Shown: positions 34,812 through 43,694 of the stretch, in pieces | Numbering within the stretch: position 1 is the first letter of the stretch | How the letters are laid out: every line of letters begins with the position of its first letter | From: Clostridiales bacterium COT073_COT-073 | GTDB lineage: Bacteria; Bacillota; Clostridia; Lachnospirales; Vallitaleaceae | Assembly (NCBI GenBank): GCA_003858485.1 | Contig: RQYD01000026.1 | Span: forward strand, 1 to 48,220 | DNA length: 48,220 nucleotides | Direction of reading: 5' to 3' | The notes under the pieces: generated by a model | Told to the model about the DNA's origin: nothing | The model's database searches: none | Seen by the model: the letters and a program-made list of their open reading frames with translations, nothing else | Made by a program: the position numbers and the translations under genes

Positions 34812-34918
34812 AAAAGGGATTGTTGCACTTTAAGATTTTTACACAAGATACAAGGGAAAATTCCTATGGTTTATCATAATATCTTGTGTGAACTCTGTAT
34901 TTTGCAACAACCCCTTTT
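34812..34918. terminator. Large two-stem hairpin between convergent genes
   Basis: The outer stem pairs AAAAGGGATTGTTGCA (34812-34827) with TGCAACAACCCCTTTT (34903-34918), with one mismatch. After symmetric 13-base internal loops, an inner 10-bp stem pairs ACACAAGATA (34841-34850) with TATCTTGTGT (34880-34889). A and T runs on both flanks allow termination for galK and the minus-strand gene. Its two-tier symmetry also resembles a small palindromic repeat. Confidence 0.75.
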
Positions 34919-34936
34919 CATTCTTTTGGGGAATAT

Positions 34937-35431
34937 CTATTCCTCAATAAAAACATAGCCATAATGGCTTAAAAATTGTTTCATTGAATTATCAAAGTTA
35001 TGTTCGGCTGATTTATCGGGCAGAAAACCTTTATAATTGGTAGCAGTAATCAGGCGCAGGGCATTGTCCTCAAAATGCAGACGAAAGGAAAAAGATTGAA
35101 TGATTTCACATAAATTCTCAGGAGTATTTTTTAAAACTTTTTCCAGACTGCTTTGCGGCAAAATAAAGTTAATTTGCATGGACAGGGGAGTGCGGTGAGC
35201 TTTGATGATCTCCGTTACCGTTGGCCGGATTTCCTTCCATAATAAATACCGGCTATTTTCCCGTTCTTCTTTCTCGGCTTCGGTTAAATATTCGGTATTG
35301 ATTTGGCCATCAATATGAAAATCGGTTAACACCTTTAAATCAAAAGAATGCAGCAAAAAACCATCAAATACATTATCTTTAAGTAAGCCGCTCATACAGG
35401 GCTTAATATCTTCAATCAGCAGTGAGATCAT
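34937..35431 (-). CDS. DUF5721-like protein of unknown function
   Basis: A 164-residue cytoplasmic protein with no signal peptide or membrane segment. The N-terminus MISLLIEDIKPCMSGLLKDNVFDGFLL and the segment FHIDGQINTEYLT, then WKEIRPTVTEIIKAHRTP, resemble DUF5721 proteins I recall from Lachnospiraceae; this match is from memory and moderate. No catalytic motif is visible. It is transcribed after recQ on the minus strand (90 bases apart), possibly as one unit. Confidence 0.7.
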   Translation of the reverse strand: MISLLIEDIKPCMSGLLKDNVFDGFLLHSFDLKVLTDFHIDGQINTEYLTEAEKEERENSRYLLWKEIRPTVTEIIKAHRTPLSMQINFILPQSSLEKVLKNTPENLCEIIQSFSFRLHFEDNALRLITATNYKGFLPDKSAEHNFDNSMKQFLSHYGYVFIEE

Positions 35432-35521
35432 AATAATATCCTTTCCTTACTATAGTTACAAACGACATTTCCAAATGCCAGTCCATTTCTTTGACCTGTG
35501 CTGCTTAATCCGGTTTTAGCA

Positions 35522-37300
35522 TTACTTCATTTCCCGAAGCACCCGCAAAAAGGCATCCCCATATTTTTTATACTTCAATGGTCCAACTCCGGATATTTCC
35601 AGCATTTCTTCTTCGCTGGCCGGCATCTTTCGGGCCATTTCCAGCAGACTTTTATCAGAAAAAATCATATATGGCGGCAGATGGGAAGTTTTAGCAATTT
35701 GGTGGCGCAGAGTTCGCAGAGCCTCAAAGACATGAGTTTCATCCGCTGATTGATGGACCAGCGGCACTTTTTGATAGACGCTTTCCTTGCCCAACAGCAC
35801 ATCTTTGCCCAGAGAGGTAACCATTAATATAGGATAGGCTTCGGTTGTCTGGTATAAATAGCCCTCAGCCACCAGCAGTAGCAGAAAGTTGCGAATTTCA
35901 TCCAGTCCCATGGCAGACATTAAGCCATAGGTTGATAAATGTTGAAATCCTCCCAGCAATACTTTTTTGGAATTAGAACCTTTTAGTACAGCGGCGGTTA
36001 GTTGCAGGCCATAGCTCTGCTTCATGCGCATCACACAGGAAATGGCTTTCATGGCATCGACAGTAATGTCTTTTTCGACATATTCTTTCAGACAATTATG
36101 GCAGCGATTGCAGTCATTCCCATTGTCATCACCAAAATACTCCAAAATATAAGCGGACAGACAACGGCCGGTATGACAGTAGGCATTCATTTGCTGAAGT
36201 TTTAAATAACGATGATGCAAAAGTTCTTGGCTGATCTCACCGTTTTCAGCGGCTTTTTCAATCAGGTAGCGCCGGATTTGCAAATCCCTCGGGGAATAAA
36301 GCAGATAACATTCCGCCCGGGCGCCATCCCGTCCGGCCCGTCCGGCTTCTTGATAATAGGCTTCCAAAGTTTCCGGCATATTGTAGTGGATGACATAGCG
36401 GACATTGGATTTATCAATCCCCATCCCGAAGGCATTGGTAGCGATCATGACCTGAATATCATCATATAAAAACTGCTCCTGAATTTGTTTGCGCTCTTCC
36501 GGACAGAGCCCCGCATGATAGTAACCGGCGGCAATATTTTTCTTGCGCAAAGCCTCAAACACTTCTTCTGTTTCTTTACGGGTGGCGCAGTAGATGATAC
36601 CGGATTGCTGCCGGTGCTGGGCTAAGTATTTTAAAATAAAATTCAACTTATTGCTGTCTTTGACGACATTAAGATATAAATTATCCCTTTCATAACCGGT
36701 TTCAAAGCTATTTGGTGCTTGCAGATTCAGGCTTTCCATAATATCAGCCTTGACTTTTGGGGTTGCGGTTGCCGTAAAGGCAGAAATTACCGGTCGTTTG
36801 GGAATTCGTTCAATAAAATTGGAGATTTCGCCATAAGACAGGCGAAAATCATGGCCCCAGGCAGAAATGCAATGGGCTTCATCAACTGCAATATGACTGA
36901 TTGGAACAGAAACTGCCAGTTCCTCTAAAGAGGAGGAGGACAAACTTTCCGGTGCCAGGTAAATGATTTTGTATTTGCCTTTTTTAATATCCCGAAGCCG
37001 ATAAATATATTCATCAAAATCCAGACTGCTGTTCAGAAAAGTGACCGGCAGCTCCAAATCCAGCAGAGCGTCTACCTGGTCTTTCATTAATGCAATCAGC
37101 GGTGAGATCACCAGGGTAATTCCAGGCATAAGCAGAGCCGGAATTTGATAACAAATCGATTTACCGCCCCCAGTCGGCATAATCGCCAAAGTATCATGAC
37201 CGGCTAAAATGCTGTTAATAATGGCCTCTTGTTTGGGCCGGAATTGATCGTATCCGTAATATATTTTTAAAATGTCCTGTGGACGATAGGTCGTATTCAT
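35522..37300 (-). CDS. recQ: ATP-dependent DNA helicase RecQ
   Basis: A 3'-5' DNA helicase for recombination and fork repair. The 592 residues contain the RecQ zero motif (YDQFRPKQEAI, 17-27), Walker A MPTGGGKS (41-48), DEAH box (140-143) with the aromatic loop SAWGHDFR, QEAGRAGRDG (motif VI), the zinc-binding cysteines (CHTGRC, then CNRCHNC), a winged-helix region, and a C-terminal HRDC domain (about 520-590). This is a full-length bacterial RecQ. ATG 37300 has only a weak upstream AAGGAAATC ribosome site. Its promoter lies about 145 bases upstream with a mobile-repeat copy in the leader and a 12-G tract behind the -35 box. Confidence 0.95.
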   Translation of the reverse strand: MNTTYRPQDILKIYYGYDQFRPKQEAIINSILAGHDTLAIMPTGGGKSICYQIPALLMPGITLVISPLIALMKDQVDALLDLELPVTFLNSSLDFDEYIYRLRDIKKGKYKIIYLAPESLSSSSLEELAVSVPISHIAVDEAHCISAWGHDFRLSYGEISNFIERIPKRPVISAFTATATPKVKADIMESLNLQAPNSFETGYERDNLYLNVVKDSNKLNFILKYLAQHRQQSGIIYCATRKETEEVFEALRKKNIAAGYYHAGLCPEERKQIQEQFLYDDIQVMIATNAFGMGIDKSNVRYVIHYNMPETLEAYYQEAGRAGRDGARAECYLLYSPRDLQIRRYLIEKAAENGEISQELLHHRYLKLQQMNAYCHTGRCLSAYILEYFGDDNGNDCNRCHNCLKEYVEKDITVDAMKAISCVMRMKQSYGLQLTAAVLKGSNSKKVLLGGFQHLSTYGLMSAMGLDEIRNFLLLLVAEGYLYQTTEAYPILMVTSLGKDVLLGKESVYQKVPLVHQSADETHVFEALRTLRHQIAKTSHLPPYMIFSDKSLLEMARKMPASEEEMLEISGVGPLKYKKYGDAFLRVLREMK

Positions 37301-37336
37301 AAGATTTCCTTGTATGGACGGCTAATAAATATCTTA

Positions 37337-37440
37337 TTCAACTTTTCCATTGCCTTTTTGGCTCTGCTTTACTCTTTTGCAACTTGCTACACAAAAGAAG
37401 GCCGGGGTATGCTTAATGCCAAGAATATGGAAAGATTGAG
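37337..37440 (+). mobile_element. MITE-like hairpin repeat, copy 4 (104 bp, degenerate)
   Basis: Begins TTCAACTTTTCCAT (37337-37350) and ends ATGGAAAGATTGAG (37427-37440), an imperfect inverted pair close to the family ends. The TTGCCTTTTTGGC after the left end matches the other copies. Flanking 7-mers TATCTTA and GATCGTC agree at only four positions, so the copy is old. It lies wholly inside the predicted recQ leader RNA. Confidence 0.55.
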
Positions 37441-37450
37441 GATCGTCTTT

Positions 37451-37479
37451 ATTGTAGCATAAAGGGTAAATTTGTTCAA
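37451..37479 (-). promoter_or_regulatory. recQ promoter
   Basis: On the minus strand TTGAAC (37479-37474), a 17-bp spacer and TACAAT (37456-37451). Predicted start near 37444, giving a leader of about 145 bases. Confidence 0.72.
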
Positions 37480-37481
37480 TA

Positions 37482-37493
37482 GGGGGGGGGGGG
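37482..37493. repeat. 12-G homopolymer next to the recQ -35 box
   Basis: Twelve consecutive G on the plus strand (C on the recQ strand), two bases upstream of the recQ -35. It is very unusual in this AT-rich intergenic DNA. Such tracts change length by slippage; sequencing error in length is also possible. Confidence 0.95.
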
Positions 37494-37555
37494 ATTGGGC
37501 ATAAAGCTTTTGCTCTTTCAGTTAAATGGTTTTACCGGATTTTACTTAATTTTTC

Positions 37556-37584
37556 TGGACATTGGCCGAAAAAAGGAATATACT
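37556..37584 (+). promoter_or_regulatory. Promoter of the amidase gene
   Basis: TGGACA (37556-37561), a 17-bp spacer, TATACT (37579-37584). The predicted leader is about 130 bases and holds two hairpins. Confidence 0.6.
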
Positions 37585-37593
37585 GTTTTAGGG

Positions 37594-37689
37594 CTGGCAG
37601 AGATTCCTAAGGGCAGGACAATGCTGCTTTCTGCCAGACAGAGCAAGTAAGAAACCGAAAAAAAGGCTTAAAAAACGGAGCCTTTTTTT
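37594..37689 (+). promoter_or_regulatory. Attenuator-like leader of the amidase gene
   Basis: First stem CTGGCAGA (37594-37601) with TCTGCCAG (37630-37637). Then a terminator, AAAAAAAGGCT (37658-37668) with AGCCTTTTTTT (37679-37689), which stands after the promoter and before the GTG start. Transcription would usually stop unless something prevents it. No known riboswitch class was recognised. Confidence 0.55.
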
Positions 37690-37720
37690 CCCGGAATGAA
37701 AACAACATAAGGAGAAATCA

Positions 37721-39622
37721 GTGAATTTATTTAAACAAGCAAGCTGTGCCGCTGTTTTGGCGTTAGTAATGATGGCTCAAAGTCAAAATGCGGCAGCCGC
37801 TCAGGATAAGACCAGAAAGCAACCGGAGATTTACTCGGTTGAATTAAAAGAATCAAATCAGGCAATACCTGGCCCGACCGGGCAGCCGGTGGATGGTGTG
37901 CCACCGGTGCTGACTCAGCCGGAAATAATTACTTCGACAAGTGATCCTAACTTACCCACGATCGTGCCAGCGACTCAGCCGGTTATTACTGCTCCGGCCG
38001 GGCCACAGATTACCCTGCCTACTCTTAACCTACCGGTGATTTGGTCAAAGGTGAAAAATTTTGAACGAGTGCCCGAAGGCCCGGTGGAAGTACCATTTTG
38101 GCAGGCGATTTCAGATAAAACCAGTATTTTTGGGCTGAATCGCTGGCAACATCCACAGTCAGATGGTAATTTTTACAGGATTTCCGCCTCCAATAAAGTT
38201 GGAGGGGTGCTGGCTGAATACCGGGATGATCAGCTGGTGGTCAATATTTATAATGCTAAAGTATCACTCGAAAAATCACAAACCGAATATCCTTTTGATC
38301 CGGCGATTAGCTCAGTGAAAGTTCAGACATTTAAAGACATTAATCCGCCGGTCGTGCAAATGGCCTTTCAGTTGCGCCCGGTGGTAAAAGACTTTGTCTT
38401 AAGCTTAGATGAGCTGGGAGAACGAATTTTGGTGGAAATGATCACCAATGCCGTGACACAAATCAGTTTAGTGGCAGAGGCCGATCACGACATTTTAACG
38501 CTCGAAGGTTTTCAGCCACTGTGCTTTCATTTGCAAAGAGGAGCCGAGAACACTTTAGAGCTGGAAATTCCTTCAGCCAAAAGCTTGCTGCAAAATCAAG
38601 AAGCTTTTGTTAATGCCAGATATATCAGCCGGATGGCGGTTACTGACCAAATCAAAGGCAAGACCAAAATAAAGCTATGGCTGCGGGAAAATGTGGAATT
38701 TGAGCCGGCGGGGCAAAGCATTCGCTTTTTTCCGGCCAGGACCGAAAATTTAAAATATAGTTATGGTATCCTGACTTTAAAACGCCCGGACAACTTTAAC
38801 ATGGCAGATATTGATTATATTTTAGATGAATATCAGCGTAAGGCCAGTTTGCGTTTTCCATATCCCGGTTATTTGAATGGCAGCTACTGGATCGGTGATA
38901 ATTTTATTACCAAGATAGAAAGGATGGATGAGCGTTTGCATTTTACTTTTCCGGAAGTCTATGAGCTAACTATTGCGGAAGACCGTGATCATATCTATAT
39001 TTCTGCTAAAAAGCCAAAGGAGATCTTTACCAAGGTAGTATTTATTGATATTGGCCATGGTGGAAATGATCCGGGGGCAGTACGCCGGGTTGATCTGGGT
39101 GACGGATACCGGGAATATACCGAAAAGGAAGCTAATTTTACGGTTGCCATGCTGCTTCGGGAAAAACTAAAGCAAAATCCGGAAATCAGGGCTTATTTTT
39201 CAAGACTGTCGGATGAAAATCCGTCCGCTTATACCCGGGCCAAACTGGCCAATGAAGTTGGTGCGGATTTTTTTCTAAGTTTACATAATAATATGACCAC
39301 TGTTAAAGACCGCAAAATTGAAGGGACCGATATTTATTATTTGGCCGGTCGGCAAAAGGGAAATTTAACTGCCAAAAATCTGGCGGAAATATTATTAAAA
39401 AATTATGCAGCGACGACTTCTTTTGCCAATCGCTTAATGAATAGTGCTCCGCATTTATATATGGTTAAATATCCGCAAATGCCGGCAGTCATTGTCGAGA
39501 GCGGATTTATGTCAGATGATGGAGATTTAAGAAAAATATTTGATCCGCTGGAGCAGGAAAAAACAGCGGAAGCCTTGTATCATTCAATTTTGGAAGCATT
39601 TGGGTATTTACAATTACCATGA
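37721..39622 (+). CDS. N-acetylmuramoyl-L-alanine amidase (Amidase_3), secreted
   Basis: Cleaves the bond between MurNAc and the stem peptide in peptidoglycan, outside the cell. The 633 residues start with a signal peptide (SCAAVLALVMMAQSQNAAAA), then a Pro/Thr-rich linker (about 40-105), a beta-rich middle part (about 120-430, possibly AMIN-like) and a C-terminal catalytic domain (about 435-630). The zinc-site pattern is complete: His in DIGHGGNDPG, Glu in TEKEANF, His in LSLHNNM, and the catalytic Glu in VIVESGFMSD. The start is GTG 37721, 6 bases after AAGGAG. Its leader carries an internal terminator, so its expression may be conditional. Confidence 0.92.
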   Translation: MNLFKQASCAAVLALVMMAQSQNAAAAQDKTRKQPEIYSVELKESNQAIPGPTGQPVDGVPPVLTQPEIITSTSDPNLPTIVPATQPVITAPAGPQITLPTLNLPVIWSKVKNFERVPEGPVEVPFWQAISDKTSIFGLNRWQHPQSDGNFYRISASNKVGGVLAEYRDDQLVVNIYNAKVSLEKSQTEYPFDPAISSVKVQTFKDINPPVVQMAFQLRPVVKDFVLSLDELGERILVEMITNAVTQISLVAEADHDILTLEGFQPLCFHLQRGAENTLELEIPSAKSLLQNQEAFVNARYISRMAVTDQIKGKTKIKLWLRENVEFEPAGQSIRFFPARTENLKYSYGILTLKRPDNFNMADIDYILDEYQRKASLRFPYPGYLNGSYWIGDNFITKIERMDERLHFTFPEVYELTIAEDRDHIYISAKKPKEIFTKVVFIDIGHGGNDPGAVRRVDLGDGYREYTEKEANFTVAMLLREKLKQNPEIRAYFSRLSDENPSAYTRAKLANEVGADFFLSLHNNMTTVKDRKIEGTDIYYLAGRQKGNLTAKNLAEILLKNYAATTSFANRLMNSAPHLYMVKYPQMPAVIVESGFMSDDGDLRKIFDPLEQEKTAEALYHSILEAFGYLQLP

Positions 39623-39692
39623 GATGGTGATAAAATAAAAAGATAAAATGAAATTTTAATGGAAAGTGCTTGGCTGATTAAGGAGGAAGTAA

Positions 39693-41105
39693 ATGATTCA
39701 ATTTGGAACAGGTGGTTGGAGAGCGATCATTGGTGATAGTTTTACCAGGGAAAATATTGTCAAAGTTGCGCAAAGCCTGGCAAATTTAATGAAAAAAGAA
39801 AATGCCGATAAAAAAGGGTTGGTGATCGGATACGATAAACGATTTTTATCGGATAAATCGGCCCGATGGATCTCCGAGGTGCTGGCCGGTAATGATATTC
39901 CGGTATATTTTATTCGGCGGGTTGCACCAACGCCGCTGGTAATGTTTTCGGTAAAAACATTGGGCACCCTTTATGGAGTAGCAGTGACAGCCAGTCATAA
40001 TCCAGCTGAATATAATGGTATTAAAGTCTTTACTGAAGGTGGTAAGGATGCCGACATTGAAGTAACTAATAAAATGGAAAAAGATATTAATACCATGACG
40101 GTAGCTGATGTTCGGACAATGCCCTTTGACGAAGCGGTGTCTGCCGGTAAGATTGAGATGATTCATCCATTTAATGATTATATTGATACCATTATATCAA
40201 TGATTGATATGGATAGTATCCGTAAACAAAATTTGCGGATTTTGGTTGACCCGATGTATGGAGTATCTAAAACCGCTCTGCAAACTTTACTGATGACTGC
40301 CCGTTGTGAAATCGATACCATTCACGATTCGCATGATCCCGGTTTTGGGGGGCGGATGCCCTCACCCAGTGAGGAAACGCTGCGTCATCTTCGCAATTTA
40401 GTCGTGGAAAAACAATATGATCTGGGCATTGGCACAGATGGTGATGCTGACCGCTTGGGTATTATTGATGAAACCGGTCTTTATATTCATCCGAATATGA
40501 TTATGAGTCTGCTTTATTATTATTTGCTTAATTATAAAAACTGGCGGGGGCCGGTGGTGCGTAATATCGCAACCACCCATCTGCTCGATGCAATTGCTGA
40601 GGATGCCGGTGAAAAATGTCATGAAGTACCGGTTGGTTTTAAGCATATCAGCAGCAAAATGGCGGAAACCGATGCGGTGATTGGCGGAGAAAGCAGTGGT
40701 GGTTTAACCATTCGCGGCCATATTAAAGGAAAAGATGGCATTTTTGCAGCAGCTTTGCTGGTGGAGATGATTTGCGTGACCGGTAAACGGCTCGGTGAAA
40801 TGATGAAGGAAATGGAAGAAAAGTTTGGCAGTTTTCAAATGGAAGAGGCCAATATCTCCTTTCATCCAAAAGAAAAAGAGCAGTTGGTCAGACTGTTATT
40901 TGAAGAAAAAAAATTACCGGAGTTTCATGCTGAAGTTGAACGGGTCAGTTATCTGGATGGGGTAAAGGTGTATTTTAAGGATAACTCCTGGATTATTGCC
41001 AGATTTTCGGGAACAGAACCATTAATTCGGATTTTTGCGGAAAGCGACACCTCCTCCAGAGCCTATCGCTTTATCATGGAATTCCGGGAGTTTTTGGGAA
41101 TTTAG
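39693..41105 (+). CDS. Phosphoglucomutase/phosphomannomutase family enzyme
   Basis: An alpha-D-phosphohexomutase of 470 residues that moves phosphate between C6 and C1 of a hexose. It begins IQFGTGGWRAIIGDSF; the phosphoserine loop is TASHNPAEYNGIKV (about residue 102), the metal site GTDGDADRLGIID, the sugar-specificity loop GGESSGG, and the C-terminal phosphate loop RFSGTEPLIRIF. The loop GGESSGG fits glucose or mannose phosphates. Whether the substrate is glucose, mannose or glucosamine phosphate cannot be decided. Ribosome site AAGGAGG precedes ATG 39693, 70 bases after the amidase gene. Confidence 0.92.
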   Translation: MIQFGTGGWRAIIGDSFTRENIVKVAQSLANLMKKENADKKGLVIGYDKRFLSDKSARWISEVLAGNDIPVYFIRRVAPTPLVMFSVKTLGTLYGVAVTASHNPAEYNGIKVFTEGGKDADIEVTNKMEKDINTMTVADVRTMPFDEAVSAGKIEMIHPFNDYIDTIISMIDMDSIRKQNLRILVDPMYGVSKTALQTLLMTARCEIDTIHDSHDPGFGGRMPSPSEETLRHLRNLVVEKQYDLGIGTDGDADRLGIIDETGLYIHPNMIMSLLYYYLLNYKNWRGPVVRNIATTHLLDAIAEDAGEKCHEVPVGFKHISSKMAETDAVIGGESSGGLTIRGHIKGKDGIFAAALLVEMICVTGKRLGEMMKEMEEKFGSFQMEEANISFHPKEKEQLVRLLFEEKKLPEFHAEVERVSYLDGVKVYFKDNSWIIARFSGTEPLIRIFAESDTSSRAYRFIMEFREFLGI

Positions 41106-41354
41106 TAAAAACTACAGCGAAAACACAGAATAAAAATTTACAGTTTGCTATCTTTTGATGGTAAAAGTTTGCTTTTATTTAAAGTTTAAAACAAAGGAAG
41201 AAAGTTAAATATATCCGAAATTGGCAGAATAGAAATGGTTTGTCAGCATAGTTACTCAACGGAAGAATAGTCTGTCTTTATAAAGCAAACAAAAAGAAAG
41301 TTTTAAAAAAAGAGATATATTCTAAAAATAAAAATCATATATAAAGGAGGAACT

Positions 41355-43484
41355 ATGAATAACCAAAAAATAAAATTGATACAAAGTCTGGGATTTAAGG
41401 TGGGTGTTTTGATATCATTCGTGTTGCTTCTATTTTTAGGGATGAAATCAGTGTTTGATATAAAAACGAATTATGATTTTTCAGTGGAACGAAATGAAAA
41501 AATCAAATGGGAAGAAACAAGAAAGTTAGCCAGTCAATTGGAAACGGTTTTTGCCTCCGCTTATCAAAGTGGCTTTGCCATATCATCTTTTGTTCAGAAT
41601 ATGATTGATACTACAGATAAGGAAAATCGAAGCAGAGAATTGATCATTAAAAATATGGAAAATATATTTAAAGGAAATGATGAAATTGATGGCATAGGTG
41701 TATTTTTTAAACCAAATAGCTTTGATGGAAAAGATGCAAAATATACTGATCAGAAAAGTGATGGCAGCTTTGGTAAATATATTTTTAAAAAAGGCGATAG
41801 TCAGGCGATTGTGGATTATTCGTTTACAGCTGCAAGCAAAGAGGATTGGGCAGCAGAAACTTTTAAAAAAAATAAGGTGACCCTGAGTGATCCTTACATC
41901 GGAACCAGCGCAAATGTTCAAATGGTGACTTATAGTTATCCAATTCGTGAAAAATCGGAAATTATCGGAATTGTGGCAATTGATATTTTTGTTGATCTTT
42001 TACAGGATGCACTTGAGGCAAAATATCCGGATAAAGAAGATTATAAAGTGCTGGCAGCCGATAATGGAAGTGTGGTGGCATTTTCCAGTGACAAAGAAAA
42101 GATTGCTGAAAATTTATTATTATTAAATCCGGATTTGCAAACTAATTTTAGTGCAGCCCAAAATGACAAAGAATCATCAACTCAAGCAATATCGGTTATT
42201 TCCGGAGAAAAATCAAGTATGATCTTTGTGCCGGTTGTAATACCGGGAATAACTGAAAATTGGGTATTTGAATCGGTGACTTCATTTGATGTATTTACCA
42301 AAGAAGCTCAACTTGCAGCAATCATCAGTGCTTTGATAAATCTTGGCACAATTATAGCCATTGGTATTATCATCTTTATTATTTTGATCAGATGGGTCAG
42401 TAAGCCGATTGGTGTTATTGAAAGTGCCATTGGTCAGATTGCCAATTATAATCTGAATGACCAGAAAACAGAAAAAATTACTCAGTTTATCAACAATAAA
42501 GATGAAATTGGTGTGCTTGTCAGATGGGTTGAAAGTTTAAGAGAAAATCTGACTTCAATAGTGATGAATATAAATTCGTATTCGCAAAATACAGCAGCAA
42601 CAGCAGAAGAACTTTCAGCTACAGCCCAATCAGCAGCTAATCTATCACAGGATGTATCTCAGGCGGTAAATAACATAGCCCAAGGAGCAACAGCACAAGC
42701 GCAGGATACACAGCATGCAGCAGAATCTGCAACCAAAACAAATGAGAATTTAAGGCAGATGTTGAATATTTTAGAAACTCTGGTAGGTTCTATCCAAATG
42801 ATCAACACCAAAAAAGAAGAGGGAACACAGAGTATGATCGAACTGACTGGTGCAGTTAATGAAATTGCCACAGCTGCTGAAGAAGTAAATGATATTATTA
42901 CAGGAACGAGTAAAGCCGCTGAAGAAATATCTGTAGCCAGTGAAATGATTCAGTCGATTTCTGATCAAACGAATTTATTGGCATTAAATGCGGCAATAGA
43001 GGCGGCCAGAGCTGGTGAGGCCGGTAAGGGTTTTGCGGTGGTAGCTGAAGAGATAAGAAAGTTAGCAGAACAATCAGCCAGTTTTACCGGTGAAATAAGA
43101 GAGGTAATTGATAAACTAAAATCAAATACTGAAACGGCTGTAACCACAATTGAGATGGCTGGTAAATTAGTTCAGGTGGAAAAGGTAAAATTGAGTGAAA
43201 CATCGGAGAAATTTGAAGAAATATCAAAAGCGGTTGATGAAAGTAGAGAAATTGTTAAGCAAATTGATATGTCATCAAAGGGAATAGAAAAAGAAAATGA
43301 AAGTATTACCAGAATAGTGGAAAACTTATCAGCAATTGCGGAAGAAAATGCAGCAACGACGGAAGAGGCAAGTGCAAGTGTAGATACACAGGCACAGGCA
43401 ATTAATGATATATCCAAAGCTAGTGAAAATTTAGCACAAATAGCGACAGAACTGCAAACTGAAGTTTCAAAATTCCAATTGTAA
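41355..43484 (+). CDS. Methyl-accepting chemotaxis protein
   Basis: A 709-residue chemoreceptor. It has a cytoplasmic N-terminus, a first transmembrane segment (about 13-33), an extracellular sensor of the Cache type (about 40-315, with [20 protein letters not shown]), a second membrane segment (about 319-343), a HAMP domain (about 344-400), and a long coiled-coil signalling domain whose hairpin tip is [19 protein letters not shown] (about 535-553), the part that touches CheA/CheW. No C-terminal CheR tether is seen. Ligand unknown. ATG 41355 follows AAAGGAGGAACT. The gene is more AT-rich than its neighbours and is not with other chemotaxis genes. Confidence 0.95.
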   Translation: MNNQKIKLIQSLGFKVGVLISFVLLLFLGMKSVFDIKTNYDFSVERNEKIKWEETRKLASQLETVFASAYQSGFAISSFVQNMIDTTDKENRSRELIIKNMENIFKGNDEIDGIGVFFKPNSFDGKDAKYTDQKSDGSFGKYIFKKGDSQAIVDYSFTAASKEDWAAETFKKNKVTLSDPYIGTSANVQMVTYSYPIREKSEIIGIVAIDIFVDLLQDALEAKYPDKEDYKVLAADNGSVVAFSSDKEKIAENLLLLNPDLQTNFSAAQNDKESSTQAISVISGEKSSMIFVPVVIPGITENWVFESVTSFDVFTKEAQLAAIISALINLGTIIAIGIIIFIILIRWVSKPIGVIESAIGQIANYNLNDQKTEKITQFINNKDEIGVLVRWVESLRENLTSIVMNINSYSQNTAATAEELSATAQSAANLSQDVSQAVNNIAQGATAQAQDTQHAAESATKTNENLRQMLNILETLVGSIQMINTKKEEGTQSMIELTGAVNEIATAAEEVNDIITGTSKAAEEISVASEMIQSISDQTNLLALNAAIEAARAGEAGKGFAVVAEEIRKLAEQSASFTGEIREVIDKLKSNTETAVTTIEMAGKLVQVEKVKLSETSEKFEEISKAVDESREIVKQIDMSSKGIEKENESITRIVENLSAIAEENAATTEEASASVDTQAQAINDISKASENLAQIATELQTEVSKFQL

Positions 43485-43576
43485 GTGAGTGGTGGATTCA
43501 GGCTGCTGAACCTGTTAAGCCAAAATGCTTTTTTATACAACTAAAAATAAAAATTAGAAAAAGATAAGATAATTGT

Positions 43577-43618
43577 AAAAGAGCTTTTCTGAGTATATGA
43601 GTAGAAAAGCTCTTTTTT
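43577..43618. terminator. Terminator between the chemoreceptor and aminotransferase genes
   Basis: A 14-bp perfect stem, AAAAGAGCTTTTCT with AGAAAAGCTCTTTT, plus two more Ts. It serves the chemoreceptor gene and could also serve the convergent aminotransferase gene. Confidence 0.92.
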
Positions 43619-43694
43619 AGTAAGTTATAGTTATCATATCATTTCTGCATCGGGCATTTTAATCAGATAATATAGTATAAATGGAGACTTTTTG

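Noticed and set aside
41196-41221. Flagellar sigma-D promoter before the chemoreceptor gene (CCGAAAT)
   Set aside because: The matching TAAA box is missing at the required distance.
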